Source: Chloranthus sessilifolius
Taxonomy: Eukaryota; Streptophyta; Magnoliopsida; Chloranthales; Chloranthaceae
Length of the DNA: 64,000 bases
Assembly (NCBI GenBank): GCA_021018995.1
Contig: CM037593.1
Coordinates: 7,096,088 to 7,160,087 of the forward strand
Direction of reading: 5' to 3'
Both the position numbers and the translations under genes were made by a program. The notes beneath the pieces were generated by a model that had not been told where the DNA came from, searched no databases, and saw only the letters and a program-made list of their open reading frames with translations. Positions 34,653-47,427 of this stretch are shown one piece after another (the first letter of the stretch is position 1; every line of letters begins with the position of its first letter).

Positions 34653-34895
34653 GATCCTTTGGGCTTTTTTGTGGAATTTGTATTTATAAATATGTCTAAA
34701 TCCCTATATTCATGCACTAATATTTGTGGGTGGGGAAGAAATTTTTACACGACGCTCAGATGGCAATGCTACTATGAATTTGATTTTTTTTGTGCTTGTT
34801 AGGGTTTAATGTTTCGTTAACTATATAAGGCATGTTCACAAACATAAAACTTGTCATTTTAAGCTACCAGAAGAGGTTCAATCCTAGCTTACAGT
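34653..34895. other. Intron spacer, nothing recognised
   Basis: AT-rich sequence between the gypsy LTR and the copia-like LTR. No gene or transposon end is seen. Confidence 0.4.
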
Positions 34896-35301
34896 TGGAG
34901 ATATACTGCATTATGGAGATTTAAGTGTGTTAGTGAGTGACGCTGGATACATATGTATGAGAGCTATGCATAGTAAGCTTAAGCCCACATTGAGTAGAAA
35001 TGTATTAGTTGTCTATGTTGCCCTCTTTATGAAGCATGGATCAAAATCTCGGTCGAGATTTCAAATTCTCGGTCGAGATGACTCGGTGTGATAATTACCC
35101 AAATTTTGGGTAGGGGCTGGAAATTATCAATTTATCAGCCGATAATTAGAAATTATCTACCGATAAATTGCACTTTCAAATTCTCGGCCGATAATTAGAA
35201 ATTCTCGGCCGAGAATTTGACTGTAGCTTTTTTAAAATTTTTGAATGGGTTTAAGGCCGATAATAGCCATTCCCAGCCATTCGTTTGGGTTTTTTTTTTT
35301 G

Positions 35302-35769
35302 GGGAAATTCCAAAATAACCCTTGAACTTTCACCCCATTATCAATAACACACCTAAACTATTGATAATATCAAATAGGCACCAAAAGTACAGTTAAGTTC
35401 ATCAACTAAACCCTTACTGTCACCTTCCGTTAATAGCTGAACGGAAAACGCTGAATTGGCATACAACTCAGCAAAATACCGTGCGTGACACCCAACGTTT
35501 AGGTGCGTTATTGACGATGGGGTGAAAGTTCAGGGGTTATTTTGAAATTTTCCCAAAGCCAAGTTCTCGCCACGTTGGGTGCCACACATGCTATTTTGTT
35601 GAGCTGTATGCCAACTCAGCGTTTTTCGTTCAGCCATTAACGAAAGGTGACAGTAGGGGTTTAGTTGATGAACTTAAGTGTACTTTGGGTGCCTATTTGA
35701 TATTATCAGTAGTTTAGGTGTGTTATTGGTGATGGGGTGTAAGTTCAGGGGTTATTTTGAAATTTTCCC
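35302..35769. mobile_element. Mutator-like foldback MITE
   Basis: The 468-bp element has long inverted arms starting GGGAAATTCCAAAATAACCC and ending with the complement of the same. It has a perfect 9-bp duplication TTTTTTTTG (35293-35301, 35770-35778), the Mutator-type size. The arms continue through tgaacttcaccccat and aataacacacctaaact. An extra copy of the right arm end lies inside (about 35500-35571). Confidence 0.8.
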
Positions 35770-35814
35770 TTTTTTTTGCCTTCTCTCCTCTTCTCTCTGT
35801 TCGAGAAAACAACC

Positions 35815-36824
35815 TGATGGGGACATCACGATCAAGAGCATTGGATTCTGGCCGAGAGATTGTTCAGCAGCAGAAGAATCAGAAAGGGAGCCGGAAAGAA
35901 AAAGAACGTGAAAGTGGATAAGAGCTCAAATTCGAAGAATTGAAGAGTTTTCGTGTCACTTTTTGTGCAACCATCGGAGAAGTGGTCATAAGTCTATCAA
36001 TATGTGTCGAAATTATGTGATTCATGTTTTGTTGGATAGATACTTCGATAAACTTTCAAATAAGACCAATTTCACATTAATCGGACATCGTTTGACTTTT
36101 CAAAAGTGGCCGCGTAATAAAAAGACAAGATTTAGTTTTTCAGGGCAAACTTGTCTTGTTATTTATTTATTTTAGGGTTTTTTTTTGTGGTCTACTATAT
36201 AAGGTCTTTATAACTTTGTAATAGGTAGTTGATTATTGAATCAAATTTGAGAGCTTGCTTGGTGCAAACCCTAGAAGACTTGTGAAGAGTTTTGACCCAA
36301 AACAACGAATCTTTCGAAACCTGAGGAGTGAGCAATCATTTCTTGGCGACTTGGTGCGAAGCCGACGTACAGCCTTAGTGTGAAGCCTCGGAACCCTTGG
36401 ATCTTATCCCTCTCTTTTATCTTTTCTCCAGTTTTTATATGGTAATATCTTCCCTTGCTTTGATAAAATTCCTAAACCCCAATTCTAAAAATTTACATAT
36501 TTTGATTTACCCCTTTTGATTAATTTAATCCCTTGAGTATTCATTTTCCCAAACCTTTGAGGAGTTAATAGACGACACCATAATCGTCGCTCGTCGCTTG
36601 ATGCCCTAAATTAGATCGAAACTCGAATCCTTCATCGGATTCGTTTTTCTAGATCAGGAATATCGATGTATGTGAGCGCTAAAATTAAATTAACCTAATT
36701 GTTTTATCAAATTCATTAAATTATTTCATGTGTTGGGTGATATCGAATATTTTCGTTAATCAATTTAATCTGAGGTTAATCCCAAACTTGCATGGTTTAG
36801 GGTTTTAACGTTTGTCCCGCATCA
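35815..36824 (+). repeat. 5' LTR of the gag-only element
   Basis: The 1010-bp repeat runs TGATGGGGACATC to GTCCCGCATCA. Its tatataaggtcttta word at about 36197-36211 is the empty site for the transposon found in the 3' LTR. Confidence 0.85.
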
Positions 36825-38141
36825 GATTTGGTGTCAAAGCTCAGTTTTAGTTTTAGGGTTTCAGTGATCATATAGGTTCTAGGGTTAAATTTATCGTTTT
36901 GTGCTGCATAGTCATGGATCTCAATAGGATAGAAGCCCTTCTTAATGATTTTGCGGCCGAGTTTACCGAGGGTCAAGCCGTCTTTTAGGCCCAATTGCAA
37001 ACTCAGCAGGAGGCTTTAAAAATCCATCATACTCAAAACCATAGTCGGACTTCCCAATTTGAGTCAAGGAGCATCTACAGGTCCTACACTAAAGGGAGCT
37101 CTAATTTCTGGGTTCTACCATCGAAACCCGTGATTACTCCTCCGAATCCGCAAATTGCTAAAACGAGAGGAGCGAGTGTTGAGAGCCCTAAACCTTGTGG
37201 TCGTAACCAGTGCTATAAGTGCCAAGCACTTGGGCACTTTGCATACCAATGCGCCACAAAATTTCCCATTCCGAATTTATTGACTAAAAGAGAGTCCTAA
37301 GGAGTCGGAAAAAAGAAAAGTGGAAGAAGTGTATGACCCTTATACTGTGATGAGTGAGGAGGAGATAGAAGAAGCTGATGTCTAGTTTGTGTTAAAGAGA
37401 TTTTTATTTCCCTTGTGATTAGTGATGTTGAGTCGAATACACAGGAGTCCATTGAGCTGGGTACATAAGAATTATTTGTGTTAATTGAATCGAGTACCCC
37501 AGAGTCTTTGGTTTTGGTTAAAGCGAGTAACCATGAGTTTCTCGAGCCGAGTGTACATGAGCCATTAGTGCCCCGTGATTCAATCATGCATGAGTTGTTA
37601 GAGTTTATAGAGTTGATTGAAAGTCAGCATTCTAACTTGCATGGGATTAACGATAAGATTTTATTGAATGCTGAAAATACACTGAATGTCACTGACACAA
37701 CGAATCTATTTAATAATTTTAATAATGACAATTTTGTGTTGATTCATGATAATCCTGAGCATGTGAAACTTTTTCCGACCTTGAAAAGAGGTAATGATGG
37801 AAGTCTAGAATTTCCTCTGGACATGGGTATTCATCCGATAGTTGCAGTGGAATATCTTACACCTATTCTAAGTCCTGCAACTATGTATTTTGACACATTC
37901 CTTGTTACCCGAACAATCGAGCCATGCTCATTTAACCAATTAATAATCCGTACCCTACATGTGCCATATGAGAAAAGGTTGAATGAGGAGGTTCTAGAGG
38001 GGCCAAACTTCACTACCAACGCAAATAAAAATTAGGCATACCTGACAACAAGGAAGGGCAAGCCGGGAGCCGAACATCCAAAGTGTACCATACGTGGGTT
38101 CTACAACTCATCGAGGATGAGTTCTCCCACGTGGGGAGAAT

Positions 38142-40414
38142 TAATGGGGTCATCACGATCAAGAGCATTGGATTCAGGCTGAGAGATTGTCTAGCAGCAA
38201 TAAACGGAAAGGGAGCCGAAACAGAAGAGCCGGAAAGAAAAAGAACGTGAAAAAAGTGAGCCGGAAAGAAAAAGAACGTGAAAAAGAACGTGAAAAAAGA
38301 ACGGAAAGGGAGCCGGAAAGAAAAAGAACGAAGGATTGAAGAGTTTTCGCATCACTTTTTACGCAATAATCGGAGAAGTGCTCATAAATTTATCAATATG
38401 TGTCAGAATTGTGTGATTCTTGTTTTGTTGGAAAGCTACTTCAATAAGCTTTCAAATAAGACCAACTTCACGTTAATCGGACATCGTTTGACCTTTCAAA
38501 AGTGGCCGTGTAATAAAAAGACGGGCTTTAGTTTTTCAGGGCAAGCTGGTCTTTTAGTTTTTATTTGTTTTAGGGTTTTTTTTTTTTTTTGTGGCCTACT
38601 ATATAAGGGGCTTGTTTGATTGCATGTAATGGCGAAGCGTGTTTCAAGGCTAATACATGTTTCACCTGTAATGGTACTACGCACATCAGCCTATTGTTTG
38701 ATAGCGTATACAGTGAAATGCGTGTTGGCCCGAAACACGTTAAAACATTGTTTGTTAGCATGGGCTTGTAGCGTATCACTTAAATTATAAGTTATATATT
38801 GTAGGTGTTTTTGCAATGGTGCTTATGATTTCGAAAATTGATTCTTTCGTCTTTGATTAATCCATACATGATGGGCTCAATATATAAGGACTCAATAAAA
38901 AAAAAATCAAGCAACAAAAAATACATAAATTTCCAAACAAATTCACTTCAAAAATAAATAAAAACAGTAATAACATCTTTTTAGTGATAATGACCATCCC
39001 ACAAATTAGAAGCCAATCTATCGCGCTTTTCACGTGCGAGTGCACGTTGTGGCTGCATTTATGCCCTCTAGTGAACCACTTTCAGAGTCAACAACAGATA
39101 TCAATCAAAAACCTCAAAACAAGACAAAATAATAGAAACTCAGCTCACCCAAAGAGATCAACCCCTAATGTAGGATCGTTAAGAACCCAATATCATATAA
39201 ACCCCATTAACATAGAGAAAACAAACATATAACTCAACAACAAATATCAATAACAACCCACGTCCGAAACCCCTAAAAAGTCCAAACCATCAAAAACCCA
39301 TCTCCCCAAATAGATCAAAACCACCCCAATTAAACCAAAAATCCTAACAAAAACTAACCCGTTGGATTGGTGGCACGGCTGCCTTTTGAGTTCAGAGGAT
39401 GAAATGGAGGGAGCCAGAAGATCGCAAAGAGGAAAACACAGACGCTTAGAATACCCTAGAGATCTTGATGAGCCCATTTGAACAACAGCCATCACATTGA
39501 GAGGTGTCTCCTCCACTGTTCTCCTCAATCTCTCAAAGAAGAAATTATGGCGCTATGGAAGGGGGTTGGCTCGTTAGGACAATATATTTGGGAGGTTCTG
39601 GCTCGATGCCCTTTGAAACGTGTTGCTATGAATGGATACAAGGGGTTGACCTTGTAGTTAATTTAGGCTACGTGTAGCGCTTTCTGTACAAGATGAGTTT
39701 GGTCAAATCGCCAATCAAACACACTTTTCAAGTTTGATTTGCGTATTTTGCCCCTGAAACGCGTCTGCCAGCCCCATTACGTGCAATCAAACATGCCCAA
39801 GGTCTTTATAACTTTGTAATAGGTAGTTGATTATTGAATGAAAATTTGAGAGCTTGTTTTGTGCAAACCCTTGAAGACTTGTGAAGAGTTTTCACCTGAA
39901 AGAACGAATCTTTCGATACCTGAGGTGTGAGCAATCATTTCTCGTGTGACTTGGTTCGAAGTTGACGTACAACCTTGGTGTGAAGCCTCGGAACCCTTGG
40001 TATGAAGCCTTGGATCTCTCTTTTATCTTTTCTCCATTTATTATCTGGTAATATCTTCCCTTGCTTTGATAAAATTCCTAAACCCCAAATCTAAAAATTT
40101 ACATCTTTTGATTTACCCTTTTGATTAATTTAATCCCTTGAGTCTTCGTTTTTCCAAACCTTTGAGGAGTCGAGAGACGACACCATAATTGTCGTTTGAT
40201 GCCCTAAACTAGATTGAAACTGGAATCTTTCATTGGATCTGTTTTTCTAGATCGGGAATATCGATGCATGTGAGCGCTAAAATTGAATTAACCTAATGCT
40301 TTGATTAAATTCATTAAATTATTTCATGTGTTGGGTGATATCGAATGTTTTCATTGATCAATTTAATCTGAGGTTAATCCTAAACTTGCATAATTTAGGG
40401 TTTGTCTCGCATCA
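38142..40414 (+). repeat. 3' LTR of the gag-only element, interrupted
   Basis: The repeat is homologous to 35815-36824. Its U3 head has extra tandem words (ggaaagggagccggaaagaa, aagaacgtgaaa) at 38205-38335, showing local repeat expansion relative to the 5' LTR. Confidence 0.8.
38608..39798. mobile_element. Non-autonomous DNA transposon with 3-bp duplication AAG
   Basis: The 1191-bp insert has terminal inverted repeats GGGCTTGTTTGATTGCATGT and the complement of ACGTGCAATCAAACATGCCC. The 3-bp duplication is AAG (38605-38607, 39799-39801). The uninterrupted 5' LTR proves both edges. The size of the duplication and the GGGC-TGTTTG end suggest PIF/Harbinger, though AAG is not the usual TAA. No transposase is seen. 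The interior (about 39000-39600) includes non-repetitive sequence that could be captured host DNA. Confidence 0.8.
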
Positions 40415-41397
40415 CAACGAAATCTTGTCGGTTTCTCCCCAAAAAATGACGGAATGTTGCCGGGTATATCTGTATCTACTCGGTTCTCGCCGAATCTTGC
40501 CGGATTTCACCGGATCTAGTTGATTTTTTGTCGGATTTTGGGTGGATCTCGCCGGATTTTGACAAAATCTCACCCAAATTTGCCATAAATTATCGAATCT
40601 TGTTGGATTTCATTATATCTACTCGGTTCTTCCTTAATCTTGCTAGAGTTCTCCGGATCTTGCAGGACTCTGGTCGGATTTTAACGGAATCTCTCCCAAA
40701 TTTGTCGTAAACGGTCGAAAATTAGCCTCACTTGTTTAACCATATCTTTTAATAATATGAAAGAGTTTTAAAAAACCAAAAAAATAAAGTTAGGCGAAGT
40801 TCGAAGCATATTTCAAAACATACTGAAAATTACTGAAATTTATCGAAAATTTGACTGAACTTTGACCAATTAATGGTTCGGGTGGTGAACGAAACCGAAA
40901 TAGAAACCGAGATTTTGATCCATGCTATGAAGGGCTTGTGACGCTTGTCTATTGTAACTTGAATCATCTTAGATAGCAAAAATGTAGTCTTTATAATATC
41001 TCTTTTCTCTCCTCCCTCTCTCTAATAATTAAATGGATATTTATCTTTAGCTATTTTTTTTTTATCAGTAAGAGAAACATATTAAAAAAACCAGCGAGGA
41101 GCTGGAAAGAAACAAAGAACGAACCAAACAGAAAAACAAGAAAAACTAGCACAATAGCTACTAAATAGTGAAGCGCAACTGACAAGAAGCTAACATAGCC
41201 ATCCCCACAGCCACCTCGAGGCCCAAAGTGCCACAGGAGAAGGGATACAAGATCTGACAGATCGAAATCCCACTGCCTTCCCCCATGTTTGTCTAAGAGA
41301 ATCCACTGACACATCGTGTCTTTAACTAAATTCATGATAGATCCGATCGGTCGTCTTTTGTGTTGGAAGATCCGCGCGTTCCTTGCTAGCCAAAGTG

Positions 41398-41510
41398 ACA
41401 AATTTCTTTGTAATTCTTCGAAATTTCTTTGAAATTTTCTCGAAACGTTTCGAATTTTTCTCGAAATTTAACCGAAATGAACCGAAATGTAACCGAAAAC
41501 GAAATTTGCC
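41398..41510. repeat. Small inverted-repeat insert in the LINE fragment
   Basis: About 110 bp of alternating cgaaatttc / ccgaaatg words starts CAAATTTC and ends GAAATTTG. It interrupts the LINE coding pattern and resembles the interior of the hAT-like MITE family. No clear duplication was found. Confidence 0.4.
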
Positions 41511-41672
41511 ACTATGTTTCCAGCCATAGGTTCCACATAACCGCGTACGCTCCCACCCTCTAGAAAAAAGCCTTGGGGACCTTCCCACTTCAAGTCGTTC
41601 CACGAGAGCAAGAAATTAACCAGGTTGCCCGAGGGGGACCTAACTAAGATAAAACGTTTTCAAAAGAATACT

Positions 41673-42538
41673 TGATGCGGGACAAGGACCCTAAACTACG
41701 TGAATGCCATGATTTATTAATTGCCGAAATTAAACTAAATTAATTAAACAATAAGCCTGAAAATAATACGGATACCTTCGGGTTTCGTAGTTTTATATTG
41801 GAAAATCACGCTAGATTCGAGTAGGCTCTGGTCCGTGCTCTAGATCCGTTAGATTCTCGGTGTAGATCGGTTTAGAGGTAGAACTCTAGCTTTTCCAGAT
41901 TAGGGCGCCGCTTGTGGTTCAATGATGGAATCACAAGTCCTCTAAGGGTTCTGATTCGGGTGGTTTAATGGCTCGGATGAAATCTGGGCTTGAATCAGAT
42001 CGATTCGGGGACTTAGATGGGATCTAGGATTTATAAACTTCGGGGTATTTAAAGGTTGGATGGCTGAATTTAGAATTTTAGGATTGGTTCGAATCAACAA
42101 TTCAGATTTAGGAATTTTGGGAAAAGATAACGGTTGGATTTAGAGTTTATGAGATCAAAACAAGCAGAGAAAAAAATAAAAAATAAAGAGATAGATAGAA
42201 GATAGATTTTGGGCTTCACACCAAATCCTTCTCGGGAAATAGATCGTGGGCTTCGCACCCTTGGCTTCACACCAAACCCTTCTCGGGAAACGAAGAAGAA
42301 TCACTCTTCAACAATGGCTCATCTCAAGCATGCAAGCAATAGCTTTCATTCATCATCAATAACTAATTACAGTGTTTATTTAGAGACCTTATATAGGAGG
42401 CCTCACAAAAGAAAAATAAAATCCCAAAACAAAAATAAACAAATACAAGTATGCCCTTAAAAATTCAAATTCGAATTCTATAGAAAAACCCATGTTCGCG
42501 ACAGTCAATCGATCGACACTTGGAATTCGATTGATTGA

Positions 42539-42594
<56 letters not shown>

Positions 42595-42791
42595 GGTCTT
42601 TGGTCACAACGCAGTCAATCGACCATACATACATATATATATATGTCGCCAAAATTACCACACCAATCGATGAATACAGATGTCGATCGATTGACTGCAT
42701 TGCTGCAACATCGATTCGCTCCTTTAAGCCTTTCGTCGAAAAATTTGTTGTGGCCCAATTCCAATTTTCTTGATCTTGACGTTCCCCGTCA
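41673..42791 (-). repeat. 3' LTR of the minus-strand gypsy element
   Basis: The 1119-bp repeat is TGATGCGGGACAAGG to CGTTCCCCGTCA in plus reading. It includes the leader block cttcacaccaaacccttctc (twice, 42210-42300) and a U3 head with tcgattgattgac words around a (TA)n run. Confidence 0.85.
42541..42591. repeat. (TA)25 microsatellite in the LTR
   Basis: An uninterrupted TA run lies between TTCGATTGATTGACT and atttggtc. Confidence 0.95.
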
Positions 42792-43209
42792 TTCTCCCCG
42801 ACTGAAAATGTTTCATCACCGATGAAATACGCATGTAGTACGGATCAAGTGTATGGGGACCCGAACGGTAGAACTCCTCGCAACTAACCCAAACAATCTC
42901 GGCATTTGGTAACGTCTGAGTATCATCTCAGTCGATTGTATCGTAGCGCATACTGTAAATATCTCCACGACAAGCCAAATAATCCGTCTCGTCAATCCGC
43001 TCTACCAAATATTTTTGAAGCTTCTCATCAACTCTCCCGAACTCGAAAGTCCTCATCACCGATGAAATGTGATAGCGATATCAGTCGAAATACAAAAACT
43101 CAAGCAATGAACTCGCTCATGATTGGCCCATGCACTCTCGGTAGTCGACTCACCAGCCCTCTTCATCTCATAAGCCAAAAACTCTCTGTCGCAGGTGAAT
43201 GCCACAGGA

Positions 43210-44177
43210 TGACGGGAACGCCACATACATGGACATTGGATTCGGACCGCATCGTTTCTACCGGCGTAGAAAGAAGCAGCGTAATGGAAGTCAAAGCTAG
43301 GAAAGATGGAAATTCTGGAGAAAGAGGACGAGGAAGAACTGAAAGAATTGCAAAATTTCGATCGATCGAATGTCGACGGCGATATTCATAGACATATGAA
43401 TTTCGATCGATCGATTTTAAAATTCGATCGATCGAATTTCAATTTCGATCGATCAATTTTCAATTTTGATCAATCAAAATCGTGCCGAGTTATTTTAGTT
43501 TTTTTAGGAGTTGAGTTTCGAACTTTTGTTTCAAGGGTATATTTGTCTTTATTTAATATTCGTTTTAGGGTTTTCTTTATAGTAAGACATCCTATATATG
43601 GTCATTAAGAAGAACATTGTAGTTAGTTGATTGATTATTGAATGCTTTTATGCTTGAGTAATCCTTGCCTGAGATGGGTTTGGTGTGAGACCAAGGGAGT
43701 GATTCTCATATATTTTCTTTATCTTTGTTATTGATTCGCGTGGCTTGCTTATATTTGTTATTTCTAAATCTCTGTGTGCTTCTCTAAACCATAGCCCAAT
43801 TTCTTCCTTGTGATCCCCAAAACCCTAAACCCTTTCTAAAACCATAAACCGATCTGAAAGTCAAAGCCTTTTACAAACCATAAATTCCTTTCACAACCTA
43901 ACTTGGAATCCGTGAATCTACATCGGACCGAAGACGAGCGCCTAAGCCTGGAAAAGCTAGAGTCCTATCTCTAGGCCGATCTCGCCTCGACTCTAAAAGT
44001 ACTTGAACATCGAACTAGACCCTGCCTGGATCGCGTGTGATCTACCCATCAAAATTTCTGCAAAACCCTAAAGGTATCAAAGATAATTTTGCGATTAAAC
44101 TTGATTTAATTTCATTACTTTCGATAAAATTTGCATAAAAATCATATTCTGCATTCTAGGGTTGTTGTCCGGTGTCA
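43210..44177 (+). repeat. 5' LTR of the plus-strand gypsy element
   Basis: The 968-bp repeat is TGACGGGAACGCC to GTCCGGTGTCA. The U3 head has five or more TTCGATCGATCGA words (43355-43480). Confidence 0.85.
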
Positions 44178-47100
44178 GTTTTGGTATGAGAGCCCTAGGT
44201 TTTCTAGGTTAGGGCATATTGTGTGTCACTTAAATTTTATTGCATTGTTTTCCCTTTTTGAGTCCATATTGCATTCCATATTAGAACCCTAATAGACTTT
44301 GTGATCACCATGGCTTCGGATGAGGTTCTTAATACTCTGAGAGCTATGCGAGAAGAATTGGGTGCGATTAGTGCACGTTTGAGTACCATTGAGCAAGCCC
44401 AAACATCTTTAGGAGTTGGTAATGATAGATTACGTGATCGAATCAACCAACTGGAAGCGATGGGTGGACTTGAAAATCACCACCAAGAGTGCGAGTGTCC
44501 ACACTTTGAACGTAATGGTCGCCAAGACAACCGGAATCGTAGGGATCATCGTAGAGATGACTATGACCCTGAAGTTCAACTCCTTAAGAATGTTCGAGTT
44601 GAGATTCCGACTTTCGATGGAAGAATGGACCCTACCGTCTTCCTCGATTGGCTTTCCGACATGGACCAACACTTTGATTGGTATGCCATGAATGACGACT
44701 GTTGCGTTAGACTCGCTAAAATGAAATTGGTTGGTCAAGCTCGACTTTTCTGGCTCAATGTTGAGCGTATTAGGGTGAACGAGGATTGTCCTCCCATTAC
44801 CCGTTGGGACGACATGAAGGAACAACTTACTGAGAAGTATGTTCCTTTATCATACCACCAACGCCTCCTCGACCAGTGGCAAAACTTTACGCCAAGGTGG
44901 TATGCCCGTGACTAATTATATTGCCAAATTCGAAGAGTTCATGATGAGGGCAAAAGTATCGAAAGACTCTGAAATCACTCTCTCTAGATTCCGCACTAGA
45001 TTATGACTTGAATTGCAAAAAGAGTTGATTTCTCACCCCGTAGAAACTCTTGAAAGATGCTATGCCGTTGTGCAAGATCTTGAGCGGTATTTAAAAACTA
45101 CGGTGGTGAAGAGAACCGAGCCACAATATAATAATCAACGATCCGGTGAGGAACGATTCAATCCTCCTCCCAAGCCTACACAACCCGCCCCTACCAATTC
45201 TAGGTTTGAAAAGGGAAAAGGTGTAGTCGGGGAATCCTCAAGGTTTAATTCTCAAATAAAATGCTATAAATGTTATGGGATGGGGCACTTTGCTGCCCAA
45301 TGCCTTACGAAAGAACCCCAAAAGACTCTCTTCATTGAGGGAGAGGAGGATGATGATGAAGTAGTGGTTGAAGAGGAAGTAATTGAACCGGTTAGCATAC
45401 CCAGTGATGAGGAGGGTGATGCTATTGGTCATGCTTTAGTTGTGAGGTGTGCCCTTGCACAGCTTCAACGGGATGAAAAGGATGACTTGCATAGGGAGAA
45501 CATCTTCCACACCTATGCCAGATTTGGTGAAAAGAATTATATGGTCATCGTGGATAGCGGTAGTTGTACTAACATAATATCAACTCATGCAGTACGCCGC
45601 TTAGGGCTTACACCTGAAGCCCACCCGAGACCTTATAAAGTTGCATGGATCAATTCATTATCCATTCCCGTGTCGAAAAGGTGTTGTGTACCGATTCAGT
45701 TAGGTTCTTACTCGGACACCTTATGATGCGATGTGGTGCCGATGGATGTGAGCCATATCATTTTGGGAAGGCCGTGGCTCTACGACATGGACGTGACTCT
45801 TTCTAATCGATCAAACATATGCACGTTCATGGATATGGGCAAAAAGATCACTTTACATCCTTTGCTTCCCAAAACACCATTGACCAACACCATCGAAAAG
45901 AATTGTGAGTCTTCTAAATCCATTAATATTGTAAGCCCTTCTGAGTTCACGAAAGCATCGATAGAAGAGAGTGTGGTGTACGTAGTTGTCACTGTTGAGA
46001 GTGCACCCGAATTAGAGAGTGTGTGTCCCAAGGAGGTTGAGCCGATTTTGAAAGAGTTTACGGATGTCTTCCCTGAAGACTTACCAAATGAACTCCCTCC
46101 CATGCGTGATATCCAACACCCCATAGACTTGGTTCTCGGATCTACCTTACCGAACTTGCCCCACTACAGGTTGAATCCGGTTGAGCACACCGAGTTGACT
46201 CGGCAAGTCAATGAGCTCCTTCAGAAGGGGTTCATCCAAGAGAGTCTGAGCCCGTGTGCCGTACTTGCCCTACTCACTCCTAAGAAAGATGGTACGTGGC
46301 GCATGTGTGTGGTTAGATTACCGTTAAGTATCAGTTTCCCATACCAAGGCTCGATGACATGCTTGACATGATGGTTGGTGCCACCATCTTTTCAAAGATA
46401 GACCTTAAGAGTGGCTACCATCAAGTTCGAATCCGCCACGGTGATGAGTGGAAAACCGCCTTTAAGACTAAAGATGGTCTTTATGAGTGGATGGTCATGC
46501 CATTTCCATTTGGGCTTCTAACTCCTCGAGTACTTTCATGCGACTCATGACCCAAGTGTTGAGGCCGTTTCTAGGCAAATTCCTTGTCGTTTATTTCGAT
46601 GACATCTTGATCTACAGTCATGACAAGGAACAACACTTGACCCACCTTAGGTTGGTTTGTGAAACCCTTAACGGCGAGAAGTTGTTTGCCAATCTCAAGA
46701 AATGTACTTTCATGCAGCATTTTGTTGTTTTCTTGGGATTTATATCTCGGCCAATGGAATGGTCGCGGACCCCAAAAATGTGAGAGCCATTGTGGAGTGG
46801 CCCGAACCTAAGAACATACACGATGCCCATAGCTTCTATGGTTTGACTACTTTTTATTGTCGCCTCATCAGAAGCTTTAGCACCATCATGGCCCAATTAC
46901 TGATTGCATGAAAAAAGGGGACTTTCAATGGGGCAAAGCGACAGACAAAAGCCTTTGTTGAGATCAAACAACGAATGAGTAGTGCACCCGTCATGCGATT
47001 GCCAGACTTTTCTAAAGTCTTTGAAGTCGCATGCGATGCTTCGGGTGTAGGCATAGGAGGAGTGCTTAGCCAAGAGGGTCACCCTGTGGCCTATTTTAGT

Positions 47101-47427
47101 GAAAAACTTAACGAGGCAAAGCAAAAATACTCCATCTATGACAAGGAGTTCTATGTGGTCGTTTGGTCTCTTTGGTATTGGAAACATTACCTTAGATCGT
47201 AGGAATTTGTGCTGTTCTTTGATCATGAAGCCTTACGGTTTCTTGCTTCACAGTAGAAATTGAACCCCAGGCACGTGAAGTGGGTTGAGTACCTTCAAGG
47301 GTTCACATTCGTGTTAAAGCATAAGGCCGGTGTTGAAAATAGGGCCGTTGATGCACTTAGTTGGCGAGTGGTGACTTTGCGCACAATGAGCACCGAGGTC
47401 GTCGGGTTTGAAAAGTTAAAGGGTGAG

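Larger units (their letters stand above)
35815..40414 (+). mobile_element. Gag-only Ty3/gypsy element (TR-GAG type), with DNA transposon in its 3' LTR
   Basis: Parts: 5' LTR 35815-36824; primer site 36825-36840; Gag region 36915-38130 with a CCHC zinc knuckle (CYKCQALGHFAYQC), a Ser/Glu/His-rich linker and a C-terminal domain matching that of the 22871-26608 element (LHGIN..., GNDGSLEFPLDMGIHPIV..., RGFYNSS); 3' LTR 38142-40414, long because of a 1191-bp insert. The duplication is CAACC / CAACG. There is no pol. The coding part looks broken in several places. LTR similarity appears to be about 93-95 percent outside the insert. Autonomous partners must have supplied the enzymes. Confidence 0.8.
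35035..40924. mobile_element. hAT-like element, CATGGATCAAAAT family, carrying two further inserts
   Basis: Ends are CATGGATCAAAATCTCGGT and the complement of CCGAGATTTTGATCCATG. The 8-bp duplication is TTATGAAG / CTATGAAG (35027-35034, 40925-40932; one mismatch). The remaining own sequence (35035-35292 and 40415-40924) is full of gccgataat / aattctcggcc / cggatttcgccgg words. It lies inside the copia-like 5' LTR. Confidence 0.75.

Noticed and set aside
42389-42773. Tyr-Ile repeat frames over the (TA)n run, and similar frames at 54924-55230
   Set aside because: Pure microsatellite translation inside an LTR.
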